From: Stictocephala bisonia
Lineage: Eukaryota; Arthropoda; Insecta; Hemiptera; Membracidae
Direction: 5' to 3'
Assembly: GCA_035578905.1 (NCBI GenBank)
Contig: JAQJVL010000151.1
Location: forward strand, 1,573,001 to 1,637,000
DNA length: 64,000 nt
Notes under the pieces: model-generated
Told to the model about the DNA's origin: nothing
Seen by the model: only the letters and a program-made list of their open reading frames with translations
The model's database searches: none
In this document: positions 50,701-61,906 of the stretch, in pieces
Position numbering within the stretch: the stretch's first letter is position 1
Layout: each line of letters opens with the position of its first letter
Position numbers and translations under genes: made by a program

Positions 50701-52356
50701 TGATTGAGCTAGTTAGTGATCAACTCGCAGTTGTCTAACAACCACAAAGTATACTGGTACTCATTACATTTTGAGTCGGTATAAAACAATATCATTACAA
50801 AATCACTAAAAGGTAGCAACGTTGATTGAGCTAGTTAGTGATCAACCCGCATTTGTCTAACCCCCACACAGTATACTGGTACTCATTACGTATTGAGTCG
50901 GTATAAAACAATATCATTACAAAATTACTAAAAAGTAGCAACGTTGATTGAGCTAGTTAGTGATCAACTCGCAGTTGTCTAACAACCATACAGTATACTG
51001 GTACTCATTACGTATTGAGTCGGTATAAAACAATATCATTACAAAATCACTAAAAAGTAGCAACGTTGATTGAGCTAGTTAGTGATCAACCCGCATTTGT
51101 CTAACCCCCACACAGTATACTGGTACTCATTACGTATTGAGTCGGTATATAAAACAATATCATTACAAAATCACTAAAAAGTAGCAACGTTGATTGAGCT
51201 AGTTAGTGATCAACTCGCAGTTATCTAACCCCCACACAGTATACTGGTACTCACTACGTATTGAGTCGGTATAAAACAATATCATTACAAAATCACTAAA
51301 AAGTAGAAACGTTGATTGAGCTAGTTAGTGATCAACTCGCAGTTGTCTAACAACCACACAGTATACTGGTACTCATTACATATTGAGTCGGTATAAAACA
51401 ATATCATTACAAAATCACTAAAAAGTAGCAACGTTGATTGAGCTAGTTAGTGATCAACCCGCAGTTGTCTAACAACCATACAGTATACTAGTACTCATTA
51501 CGTATTGAGTCGGTATAAAACAATATTATTACAAAATCACTAAAAAGTAGCAACGTTGATTGAGCTAGTTTGTGATCAACTCGCAGTTGTCTAACAACCA
51601 TACTATACTGGTACTCATTACGTATTGAGTCGCTATAAAACAATATCATTACAAAATCACTAAAAAGTAGCAACGTTGATTGAGCTAGTTAGTGATCAAC
51701 TCGCAGTTATTTAACAACCACACAGTATACTGGTACTCATTACGTATTGAGTCGGTATAAAACAATATCATTACAAAAGCATTAAAAAGTAGCAACGTTG
51801 GTTGAGCTAGTTAGTGATCAACCCGCAGTTCTCTAACAACCACACAGTATACACTCATTACATATTGAGTAGGTATAAAACAATATCATTACAAAAAGCA
51901 CTAAAAAGTAGCAACGTTGATTGAGCTAGTTAGACCAACTCGCAGTTGTCCAACAACCACACAGTATACTGGTACTCATTACATATTGAGTCGGTATAAA
52001 ACAATATTATTACAAAAGCATTAAAAAGTAGCAACGTTGATTGAGCTAGTTAGTGATCAACCCGCAGTTGTCTAACAACCACACAGTGTACTGGTACTCA
52101 CTACGTATTGAGTCTGTATAAAACATTATCATTACAAAAGTACTAAAAAGTAGCAACGTTGATTGAGCTAGTTAGTGATCAACTCGCAGTTGTCTAACAA
52201 CCACACAGTATACTGGTACTCATTACGTATTGAGTCGGTATAAAACAATATCATTACAAAAGCATTAAAAAGTAGCAACGTTGATTGAGCTAGTTAGTGA
52301 TCAACCCGCAGTTGTCTAACAACCACACAGTATACTGGTACTCATTACGTGTGGAG
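47720..52356. repeat. ~122-bp satellite, ~38 copies, with higher-order structure
   Basis: Monomers contain GAGTCGGTATAAAACAATAT, AGTAGCAACGTTGATTGAGC and CAGTATACTGGTACTCATTA at 121-123-bp spacing. Two main subtypes alternate (GCAGTTGTCTAACAACCAC and GCATTTGTCTAACCCCCAC). A rare GAGTAGGTAT variant recurs at 49309, 50284 and 51867, giving a ~975-bp (8-monomer) period for the first pair. Frames inside are by-products. Confidence 0.95.
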
Positions 52357-53584
52357 TTAGTTTGAAACAATATTGAACATAAGCACTAAATCCTTGTTGA
52401 ATAGCAAATATTTGAGTTGTTGTAGATTATCCTTGAACTCTTGTTAAAAAAAACAGTTCATTTGTCACTAACCTGCTGATTCGTTTAGTAGTGTATTGAC
52501 AAGGTTCTGTGTTTTTTATAAAAGGGTAGGATTTACAACGCACATTTGTTGTAAAAAATTGTTAATTTTTCATTTTACACGAAATGTTTACATATATTGC
52601 CAAATGTCCTCATTTGGCAGTATGAGTGTTTACAGGACTCTCCACGTAGTGCCTAATGACATTATAAAAAAAGAACACATTTTCGTACTTTTTATATGTT
52701 TTGTAACATTGTATTTTCTGCGTAACTTTAACAGTTCAGTATGTTTATAATGTGGCAAGGCATAATGTTTGGATTTTTTAGAATGACGCATTTGTTGTGA
52801 ATAAAAATTGTTGGGCGTCCTATTCCAGGTAGTTTTAAGTGATCATATTTGTTATGTTTTGTAAACTAATACTCAATTAAATAACGATTGCATTGCCATA
52901 CCTCACAAAGGCAATAACTTACATATCTTTTACATTTACGCCTCTCCATGTTGGTATACTATAACCATATGTTTGGTAGTAAGGAACTATAATGTAAATT
53001 GATGGTTTGTTAATATGATCGTGAGTATCAATGGTAAATTAAAGGGCTAACTGAAAATAACGTCAATGTTTTTGTAAGTTAAAATAAAACGATGTTAAAG
53101 ATCCAATAATTTCTGCAATATAAAGAATAAACTGACGTCAACATCAAAACGTTGTTCATTCAGCTGATATGTTTTCTCGCAATTAACTAACACTCACATG
53201 TTATGCTGTTATATCTATGTTACTAAATGTGTGTAACGTTGTGCGTAAAAATGAATAGTGGAAGAATGTCGACTTAATTACTTATTGATACTGTGATTTA
53301 AAATTGTAAATATTGTATCACACTTTATTCCGTATCATGATACTAAGTAAAGAATACGCTAACGCAGAACGTATATTTATTTACCTAAAATTTGCACGGT
53401 TGTCCAGTGTGATTATAATAAAGTGAAAATAGTACATAAAGTTTTCTGTAACAGAATTGTAAATGATGACCGTAAGTTGTATAAGGGACAAAAATAAGGC
53501 AATTTATTGTAGAAACAGATCTATTAGATTTATATATTTTTTCATAAACTACGTAAATCCGTTACCAGTGTTCTTGGGCTTACC
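52357..53584. other. AT-rich sequence between two satellites
   Basis: The plus frame 52496-52750 (84 codons) has no recognised domain and AT-driven composition; not called as a gene. Confidence 0.5.
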
Positions 53585-56500
53585 TACTTACGTACGAGTA
53601 TACATCACCCACCACTATTCCATTTAACACTGTTAACTACAAGTCGTTCGGCTATCCTATAGCCTCCTATCTAATATATCACTGTTAACAACCGCAAGTG
53701 GTTTGCAGAACGTTGATCATCGTATAACCCACCAATCCAATATATCACCAATGACTACCACAGCTCGTGTAGAGAAGTTGGTCATCGTATAACCCCTCTA
53801 CAATCTAACGCTGTTGACTACCACAGCTCGTGTAGAGAAGTTGGTCATCGTATAAGCCCTCTGCAATCAAACGCTGTTGACTACCACAAGTCGTGTAGAG
53901 AACGTTGGTCATCTTATAACCCCCTACTTAATCTACTACTGCTCACTAACACAAGTCTTATAGAGAAAATGGTCATCCCTCCTCTCCAATCTATCACCGT
54001 TGACTACCACAAGCCGTATAGAGAACGTTGGTCTTCCTATAACCCCCTAACCAATCATTCACTGTTCTCTACTACACCTCTGGTAGAGAACGTTGATCAT
54101 CCTGTAACCCCCTATCCAATCTACCAATGTTCACTACCACAAGTCATGTAGAGAACGTTGGTCATCCTATAACCCACGACCCAATCATTCACTATTCACT
54201 ACTACACCTCGTGTAGAGAACGTTGATCATCCTGTAACCCCCTATCCAATCTACCAATGTTCACTACCACAAGTCATGTAGAGAACGTTGGTCATCCTAT
54301 AACCCACGACCCAATCATTCACTGTTCACTACTACACCTCGTGTAGAGAACGTTGATCATCCTGTAACCCTCTATCCAATCTACTAATGTTCACTACTAC
54401 AAGTCGTGTAGAGAACGTTGCTCATCCTGTAACCCCTACCCAATCTACCACTGTTCACTACCCCAAGTCGTGTAGAGAACTTGGTCATCCTATAACCCCC
54501 TACCCAATTTTTCACTGTTCACTACTAGACCTCATGTAGAGAACTTGGTCATCCTATAACCCCCTACCCAATTTTTCACTGTTCACTACTACACCTCATG
54601 TAGAGAACGTTGGTCATCCTGTAACCCCCTACCCAATCTTTCACTGTTCACTACTACATCTCGTGTAGAGAAAGTTGGTCATCCTACAACTCCCTACCCA
54701 ATCTACCACTGTTCACTACCACAAGACGTGTAGAGAACGTTGGTCATCCTATAGCCCCCTACCCAATCTTTCACTGTTCACTACTACACCTCGTGTAGAG
54801 AACGTTGGTCGTGCTGTAACCCCCATCCAATCTACCAATGTTCACTACTACAAGTCGAGTAGAGAACGTTGGACCTCCTATAACCCCCTACCCAATCTAC
54901 CACTGTTCACTACCACACCTCGTGTAGAGAACGTTGGTCATCCTATAACCCCTCCTCTCCAATATATCACCGTTGACTATCACAAGTCGTATAGAGAACG
55001 TTGGTCATCCTATAAACCCCTACCCAATCTGCCACTGTTGACTATCACACCTCGTGTAGAGAACGTTGGTCATCCTATAACCCCCTACCCAATCTACCAC
55101 TGTTGACTATCACACCTCGTGTAGAGAACGTTGGTCATCCTATAACCCCCTACCCAATCTACCACTGTTCACTACCACACCTCGTGTAGAGAACGTTGGT
55201 CATCCTATAACCCCTCCTCTCCAATATATCACCGTTGACTATCACAAGACGTGTAGAGAACGTTGGTCATCCTATAGCCCCCTACCCAATCTTTCACTGT
55301 TCACTACTACACCTCGTGTAGAGAACGTTGGTCGTGCTGTAACCCCCATCCAATCTACCAATGTTCACTACTACAAGTCGAGTAGAGAACGTTGGACCTC
55401 CTATAACCCCCTACCCAATCTACCACTGTTCACTACCACACCTCGTGTAGAGAACGTTGGTCATCCTATAATCTCTCCTCTCCAATATATCACCGTTGAC
55501 TATCACAAGTCGTATAGAGAACGTTGGTCATCCTATAATCTCTCCTCTCCAATATATCACCGTTGACTATCACAAGACGTGTAGAGAACGTTGGTCATCC
55601 TATAGCCCCCTACCCAATCTTTCACTGTTCACTACTACACCTCGTGTAGAGAACGTTGGTCGTGCTGTAACCCCCATCCAATCTACCAATGTTCACTACT
55701 ACAAGTCGAGTAGAGAACGTTGGACCTCCTATAACCCCCTACCCAATCTACCACTGTTCACTACTACACCTCGTGTAGAGAACGTTGGTCGTGCTGTAAC
55801 CCCCATCCAATCTACCAATGTTCACTACTACAAGTCGAGTAGAGAACGTTGGACCTCCTATAACCCCCTACCCAATCTACCACTGTTCACTACCACACCT
55901 CGTGTAGAGAACGTTGGTCATCCTATAAACCCCTACCCAATCTGCCACTGTTCACTATCACACCTCGTATAGAGAACGTTGGTCATCCTATAACCCCCTA
56001 CCCAATCTACCACTGTTCACTACCACACCTCGTGTAGAGAACGTTGGTCATCCTATAAACCCCTACCCAATCTACCACTGTTCACTACCACACCTCGTGT
56101 AGAGAACGTTGGTCATCCTATAACCCCCTACCCAATCTGCCACTGTTCACTACCACAACTCGTGTAGAGAACGTTGGTCATCCTATAAACCCCTACCCAA
56201 TCTGCCACTGTTCACTATCACACCTCGTATAGAGAACGTTGGACCTCCTATAACCCCCTACCCAATCTACCACTGTTCACTACTACACCTCGTGTAGAGA
56301 ACGTTGGTCATCCTATAAACCCCTACCCAATCTGCCACTGTTCACTACCACACCTCGTGTAGAGAACGTTGGTCATCCTATAACCCCTCCTCTCCAATAT
56401 ATCACTGTTGACTATCACAAGCCGTATAGGGAACGTTGGTCCTCCTATAGCCCCCTACCCAATCTACCACCGTTCACTACCATACCTCGTGTAGAGAACG

Positions 56501-56800
56501 TTGGTCAACCTATAATCTCTCCTCTCCAATATATCATCGTTGACTATCACAAGCCGTATAGAGAACGTTGGTCATCCTATAACCCCCTATCCAATCTACC
56601 ACTGTTGACTACCACACCTCATGTAGAGAATGTTAGTCATCCTATAACCCCCTATCTAAACCTCCACTTTTAACTACCAAAAGTTGTGGAGAGAACGTTG
56701 GTCATCCTGTAATATCCTATCCAATTTACTACTGTTCACAACTACAAGTTGTATAGAAAACGTTGGTCATCCTATAACCTCCTCTCCAACATTCCACTGT
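53585..56800. repeat. 65-bp satellite, ~48 copies
   Basis: The core GTAGAGAACGTTGGTCATCC with CTATAACCCCCTACCCAATC and ACTGTTCACTACCACA repeats at ~65 bp. Monomers are more diverged at both ends and homogeneous in 54.7-56.4 kb. Long plus frames (143 and 158 codons) arise from the C/T-rich unit. A two-monomer subtype marked GTGCTGTAACCCCCATCC recurs at 54811, 55334, 55672 and 55791. Confidence 0.95.
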
Positions 56801-57300
56801 TGACTGTACGGGGTCTTTTGACCGATACATTTTGGTTTCTCTACGTTTTGGTTTACCTCTGCCTGAGATCGCTATTGCGCTGTCGTCTTTTTACTTTCGT
56901 GGCCGTTGGCTCAGGCCTTGGTCTGTTCTGTGGTTCCAGCTTTCGGTTTGACGGTTTGCCTGTGTTTGTGGCTAGTCTCCGTCACTACCAGTGAATTTAA
57001 CATGCTAGGCTAGAGAGATAATTAACTCTAGGGTCTTTGAGTTTTGACGTTTGACCCTCAGCCTGCCGTCCGGCCGAACTTCTGCCATTTTGGACTGTGC
57101 TGGCCTAGATAGAGCCTGTGGGGACCATGAAATAGAGCCTAATGTACGCCTCTCCACTGTCCACTTTACAACTTAGGGAGCCCTTCTTATGTTCTCAGAT
57201 CAGTGCTTTCCGTTTTGTTCCCGGCGGCTGAGCTGGGGGTGTGTGACAGTGTAAAAAAAACTAAAAAAAGAAATAAGAAGAAAAAAAGGAAAAACTGAAA
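56801..57300 (+). other. GC-richer unassigned segment ending in an A-rich run
   Basis: Balanced-composition sequence directly after the satellite ends in a ~50-bp A-rich tract (57254-57300), which suggests a retroposed unit. The frame 56749-56994 starts inside the satellite and shows no known domain, only hydrophobic and aromatic residues. Confidence 0.3.
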
Positions 57301-57890
57301 ACTCTTAATATTTGTACACAGCCAAAACACTAATAGGACATTTTTTAAAACTAATTATTAATTTTTAATTTAATTGTTATATATTTTGAGAAATTTATAG
57401 TCACTGTTTTTTAATATTTAGTTTAGCCTTATATTCCTGTTATTAGCTTAAAAATGTATCTATTTGTTCTTTTCATGTGTAGGCCTAGCTATTCAGTTTT
57501 GTATAGGTTATGTAGTATTATAGTATTTTGTAGTGAATGTCGGATAAACCGGTACCGTGCTATATTTTGTTTTTAATTGGTTAATTTTGAATATTTCACC
57601 AAAAGTGGATTAACTATAACGTGTTTACTTTTTTATTTAAATTCGGAGCTGTCCAGGGATTTCGGCTGACTTCCTGGCCTCGGTGGAATCATGGGATGTG
57701 GGATAAATTGCCGGTTGATTGGCTTTGTTTAGATTTCTAAGTTTTCAATGTAAATTCTCAAATTCTTAAATTTGTTGTCGTAATTATTTTTTACTTAATT
57801 TGTGGTATTTGTAGCTTTTGCCAAATTTGTGTTCGAAATATTATTTATGTATATTATTGTTTATTATGTGCTTCAGTAGATAAGAAGTAC
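57301..57890. other. AT-rich sequence, nothing recognised
   Basis: No coding frame. Confidence 0.5.
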
Positions 57891-58740
57891 GGGAGCAAGG
57901 CTCACTTTTCTGGCCTCTGATTGGTCGAGAGCGGTCACGTGACCGGATCCAAGATGGCGGCCGGAACCGGATCCAAGATGGCGGCGCTCATTTCCCGCCA
58001 AATTTCCTAACCTCACTTTTCCTAACCTCCATTTCCCGCCAAATTTCCTAACCTCACTTTTCCTAACCTCAAATTTCCATTTCCCGCCAAATTTCCCTCC
58101 AAATTCCCACATCATACTATATAAAATTCACTGTTAACCTTCTTATACTATATAAAATACACTCTTAACCTCTCTTTTTCCATGTTATACTATATAAAAT
58201 GAACTATTTTTGTCCAATATGGCGTCTTTTTCCATGTTATACTATATAAAATTCACTTTTTTTGTCCAATATGACGTCTTTTCCATCCCGCGCCAACTCA
58301 CACCCCGTGGGAAAATTCCCTCCCAAAATTCCCTCAGCCAAGATGGAGGTCTTTCCCTTGTTATACTATATAAAATACGCTATAATAAATGTAAAAAGAT
58401 GACGACCGGATCCAATATGGCGGTCTTTCCCTTCGGGTACTTCCGGCGACTGTCGTACGCTCTTAGCCTATGATGCACGCGTCGTCTGCTGGTCGGGCGC
58501 GCATGCGCGTTGTTACTCTGTGGATTATTTCATATATACACTATAACAAATTTAATATTCCATACACTATAATAAATGCAATACTCTATGTGGCTGACGT
58601 GATCGCAGCGCCCCTAGCGGCAACGTCGATCGGAGCGGACCTGGCGGCATCAGCTGTGCGCGGGTGACGCATGCGCAGGGCATTGCTACTTTGTGCAAAT
58701 GCGCACCTGGTGGCAAAACTTGTAACTACTATCCTAGCGT
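57891..58740. promoter_or_regulatory. CpG-rich cluster of promoter-type motifs
   Basis: Visible motifs are a CCAAT-type ATTGG at 57920; a 12-bp palindrome GGTCACGTGACC (E-box) at 57933-57944; two YY1-like AAGATGGCGGC at 57951 and 57975, each after CCGGATCC; three E2F-like TTTCCCGCC at 57991, 58032 and 58080, each followed by AAATTTCC; CAATATGGCG/CAATATGACG at ~58215 and ~58268; CCAATATGGCGG at ~58411; ETS-like ACTTCCGG at ~58439; NRF1-like GCGCATGCGC at 58499-58508 and CGCATGCGCA at ~58669. It lies ~640 bp downstream of the last viral gene's stop, which points away, so it could serve a transcript running rightward, a host gene or the element's terminus. Motif names come from general knowledge of animal promoters; binding is not shown. 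Confidence 0.55.
58112..58376 (+). repeat. Repeated TATA-box-like motif TTATACTATATAAAAT
   Basis: Exact or near copies lie at 58113-58128, 58143-58158, 58185-58200, 58237-58252 and 58361-58376. The third and fourth sit in a ~52-bp repeated block with TGTCCAATATGGCGTC. Such spacing could create an array of core promoters or simply be a short tandem duplication. Confidence 0.75.
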
Positions 58741-59376
58741 GTGCTCTGATCCAGTTTCCACACCACCCAAGAGGTAGGATCTCGGCGCGTTTTTTATTAT
58801 AGTGAGTTTCCCCAGTAGGCCTAGTCTCACTAGCCGTGAGAACGGCTGTTTATTGTAACTTGCCCCAACCATCGCAAGCTACGGTGGTAGCCACTCCATA
58901 ACAAAATTGCTACCTCCCAGTATTATTTTTGTGTGTTTTTTTATACTTTTTTGGATCCCCTATAAGTCCAGCCGCCACTTTACTTGGAGAAGCCTTTCAA
59001 TGTGACGTACAAACTTATAAAGGGCTTTTATTTTTCTTGTTACTAAAATATCCCTTACTCACACCCTGGACTTACAGAGTTTAAGCCAGCCATAGAGTGT
59101 AACATTCAATCATACACGTACCTTACGAGGGCCCGGACTGCGACTCAAGGTCTTACGGGGATTAGCCCAGCCCCAAGCTGCAGGACCGCCTCAGGTCTTA
59201 CGCGTTTTACGGCTGCCTTAGAGAACAGTTGGGCGATTTTTTATTGAATTTGGGCCGCCCTCACCTCGACAGTTCATGTCCTGGACTTATGGAGTTTAGG
59301 CCAGCCATAGGACGCACATTCACACAGAGCTATGGATACGATAGTAACAATTGTTATCAAAATTTTCACAGTAAAA
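58741..59376. other. Non-coding flank with a duplicated ~31-bp word
   Basis: CCTGGACTTACAGAGTTTAA with GCCAGCCATAG at 59065-59095 is repeated with three changes at 59280-59310. The composition is less AT-rich than the chromosome average. It may be part of the viral element's terminal region or an LTR-like fragment. No end motif or target duplication could be fixed. Confidence 0.4.
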
Positions 59377-59838
59377 TTACACACATTTAAAAGCAAGCAA
59401 CCTTTTGTAGTAAAACTGAGCACTTACTAAGGCACACTTGCCATCACTAGCATGTTGCGGTATACAACAAGGTAAAAACGTATACATGTCGGGAACTTTC
59501 CAAGACTCGTCGATTTCCCGAACATTCCCGTGAAATTTGGAAAGAAATAACTTTTTCTCCAACCCTTTGGTAAAGACTATATCAAAAGGTTTTAGTAAGC
59601 TACGAACTAGTTTGAAGTTAAAAGGTACACATCCCTCCTCCCAAAGTATTTTGTGAAACTTACGCTCACACCAATTGTTAGCTTTCCGAGCAGCGCTATT
59701 CAACTTACTTTCAGGATAAGGAGACTTGAAAACTATATTTACATTTACAAAAGGACCCACAACGACAAATTCTTTAACGATAAATCTATTGCGATTGTCT
59801 TTGAACCCATGAAACTCCACCACAGCCGGTGTCGACAT
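59377..59838 (-). CDS. Conserved Polinton-associated protein of unknown function (153 aa)
   Basis: ATG at 59838, TAA at 59377. The N-terminus has VEFHGFKDNRNRFIVKEFVV, a word pattern that I associate with hypothetical proteins near Polinton capsid genes in insects. A tryptophan/basic middle (NNWCERKFHKILWEEG) and a late C-x3-H-x7-C group (PCCIPQHASDGKCALVS) follow. There is no signal peptide or membrane segment. It starts 94 bp after the major capsid stop, so it is probably in the same late transcription unit. The Cys/His group may bind a metal or be a nuclease-like remnant, but this is inference. No biochemical role is claimed. Confidence 0.7.
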   Translation of the reverse strand: MSTPAVVEFHGFKDNRNRFIVKEFVVVGPFVNVNIVFKSPYPESKLNSAARKANNWCERKFHKILWEEGCVPFNFKLVRSLLKPFDIVFTKGLEKKLFLSKFHGNVREIDESWKVPDMYTFLPCCIPQHASDGKCALVSAQFYYKRLLAFKCV

Positions 59839-59932
59839 GACTACTGTGGGTTTTGTCTTGACGGCTCCATCCTCTCAACTGAATAAATTAATTTAGTTTG
59901 ATTATTAAATATTATTCCCCCTCCCCCTTTTA

Positions 59933-61114
59933 TTACATAACCGTTCTTACTGTACTTGTTAAAAGATTGTACATTAAATGTGCATCGTGAATTATTAAAC
60001 AGTAAGCTGTAGTCTTGTCCGGTACATTATTTTTAAATTCAAATTCGATGCGTACATCGATAGGTCCAGACTTGATTGAATCATTCTGCTTGGAGCAGTC
60101 AATTACAAAGATTGGACATTTTGATTTAAAAGTATCCAAGTCCATGATAGGTGAATTGGAAACACCGTAGTATGAAGACTGAAATTTGGCGTACATTTCA
60201 TAGAATAAACTCCAATCACCTCGGATATTGTCGTAGGGATAGTAACTTGAATTGAGGTATAACTTGATATCCATTAAATCACAATGGTCAAAACCTGACA
60301 TGTTCATTTTTATGTTATTTTTCCTATCAGTTTGAAACGCTAGTATCACATAGCGGGGTTTCTCTATCTGCGATGACGTTTTTACAGTCCAATTATGTCT
60401 CTTTGTTTGTGGGAGCGTGGGATATTCGTGACACTCCCACGACCTAAAGGGAAGATGAATCGGTGTGTCTTTATTAACGAGTCTTAAAAGTTTTTCTTTG
60501 TAACTATCGGAAACAGTCAAGTGTGGCACACGCCAGTACAAGTCGGTTATTTCCAGAGTGTGTGATAGCGCATCCTCTGATAACATCACATCCGTGTTGT
60601 TGGATGACCGCAGCAGAATCAATTCTTGTTTTATATTTACAATAATTTTCCTGTAATCTTCCATGAAACCAAAGAGTAATTTTAATGGAACGGCAAAAGT
60701 AAACTCGGTTGTTTTTTTTGATGACTCTGGACCAAACCAACAAGCATTTTCCAATGCATTTGTTTCATTCTGTCTAAGTGACAGTAAACTTTTAATAGTT
60801 GATACAACACCCAAGTTTTTAGTACGGTCCACTGTTATACCAGAAATTTCGTATCTAATATCTTCAAACAAGTACGCCATAGCGTTATTAATCAGAGACA
60901 CGTCTGCGACTACACCGCCAACCTTTTTGGCTGTAATTTTACCAGAAATATGCAGAGAACTTTCAAACGGGGCAGTAATAATGTCCTGTTGACTGACGGC
61001 GATACGTATTTCATCATTGTTTTTGAAAGTTGAAGAGGCGTACGGTTTGTGTGTGTGATACTCACAGCTTGTAATAACATCGCTGTATTCGACTTCTCCC
61101 TCAATTTCCAACAT
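59933..61114 (-). CDS. Polinton major capsid protein (double jelly-roll)
   Basis: 393 aa, ATG at 61114, uninterrupted. Recognised by its resemblance to the insect Polinton major capsid family: an N-terminal SCEYHTHKPYASS segment, LINNAMAYLFEDIRYEISG near residue 75, FAVPLKLLFGFMEDYRKII near 140, VKTSSQIEKPRYVILAFQTD near 245, the LYLNSSYYPYDN word near 285, and a C-terminal TTAYCLIIHDAHL. In the virion it should form pseudo-hexameric capsomers from trimers with two jelly rolls per chain, as in adenovirus-related lineages. The length fits the Polinton family. It follows the minor capsid gene with a 107-bp gap. Family assignment is by recognition, not by a search. Confidence 0.8.
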   Translation of the reverse strand: MLEIEGEVEYSDVITSCEYHTHKPYASSTFKNNDEIRIAVSQQDIITAPFESSLHISGKITAKKVGGVVADVSLINNAMAYLFEDIRYEISGITVDRTKNLGVVSTIKSLLSLRQNETNALENACWFGPESSKKTTEFTFAVPLKLLFGFMEDYRKIIVNIKQELILLRSSNNTDVMLSEDALSHTLEITDLYWRVPHLTVSDSYKEKLLRLVNKDTPIHLPFRSWECHEYPTLPQTKRHNWTVKTSSQIEKPRYVILAFQTDRKNNIKMNMSGFDHCDLMDIKLYLNSSYYPYDNIRGDWSLFYEMYAKFQSSYYGVSNSPIMDLDTFKSKCPIFVIDCSKQNDSIKSGPIDVRIEFEFKNNVPDKTTAYCLIIHDAHLMYNLLTSTVRTVM

Positions 61115-61221
61115 TTTTTACTTTTATTTTAAATCCTAAGGACCTTAAAAGCTTTGTATTGCTCGATGTTAACACCTCGAGTGTTTTAGGTCTAATGACC
61201 TGTTTCGGCACAGTTGTTTCC

Positions 61222-61906
61222 CTAAATACTAATCCCATTGCTTCGTCTTAAGTGTAAGCGTAACGAAATTGTTTCGTTTCTAAAGTTTATCAACTTCCCT
61301 TGTTGATCTCTCAGCTCACAAGTAATGTAATTCAAAGCTTGCACACTCACAGGTAAATATATCACGTTATGAGGCGTTTCAATTATTTTGTAGCCAGGTG
61401 GAACTGACGGATAAAATTCGTGTATTATATGGCTTTCCTGACCGTTCTGATACGAGCCTCTTGTCACGTTACATGTGACTCGAACGACATTTACTGAGTT
61501 AATGTTAACTTCATTCTCAGACATGTGAGTTTTATTGGCTTCGTATACAGTTTTATTAAAAACCGAGCAAGGTAGCCAGGCTGTTTCCTGTTTCAAAGTG
61601 AATGGGCTCGCTACAATTAATTTCGACTTTCAAAGTACTATTGTTTGGTTTTAAACTGAATTTTACACCAGTTTTTATGTTATTGTTAATGTAATTCTCT
61701 AAATCGCTAATCTCGTAGGAGCCAGTTGGAATTTTCATTACAGTGTCCCCGTAGTGGAATGTGTCGTTCACATTTTCTTCTACATTCGGTATTGAGTTGT
61801 ACGTTGTGAGATCGATCAAACCAATTTCCCAATCACCTGTCGATAAATCGATCGAAGGAAATATGTCACAACTTAACGTTGAACTCTGTCCACTAAGGCA
61901 AAACAT
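61222..61906 (-). pseudogene. Polinton minor capsid (penton-like) gene, broken by one frameshift
   Basis: The first frame starts at ATG 61906 and ends at TAA 61556; the second frame continues to 61222. Together they span ~228 codons, a usual length for the single jelly-roll minor capsid protein that forms pentamers at capsid vertices. Diagnostic words are the early DLSTGDWEIGLIDLTTYNSI and the late HEFYPSVPPGYKIIETP, VIYLPVSVQALNYITCEL and LINFRNETISLRLHL. The frames change at a five-base A/T run (61558-61562), a place prone to replication slips or sequencing error. The start overlaps the protease end by 14 bp. If real, the break means that this copy could not build a normal capsid alone. Confidence 0.75.

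Noticed and set aside
52496..52750. 84-codon plus-strand ORF between satellites
   Set aside because: Composition matches AT-rich background; no domain.
54675..55972. ORFs of 143 and 158 codons
   Set aside because: By-products of the C/T-rich 65-bp satellite.
57873..58115. 80-codon minus-strand ORF through the motif cluster
   Set aside because: Made of the repeated E2F-like and GGATCC units read as short peptide repeats (FGGKW); reflects the tandem motifs.
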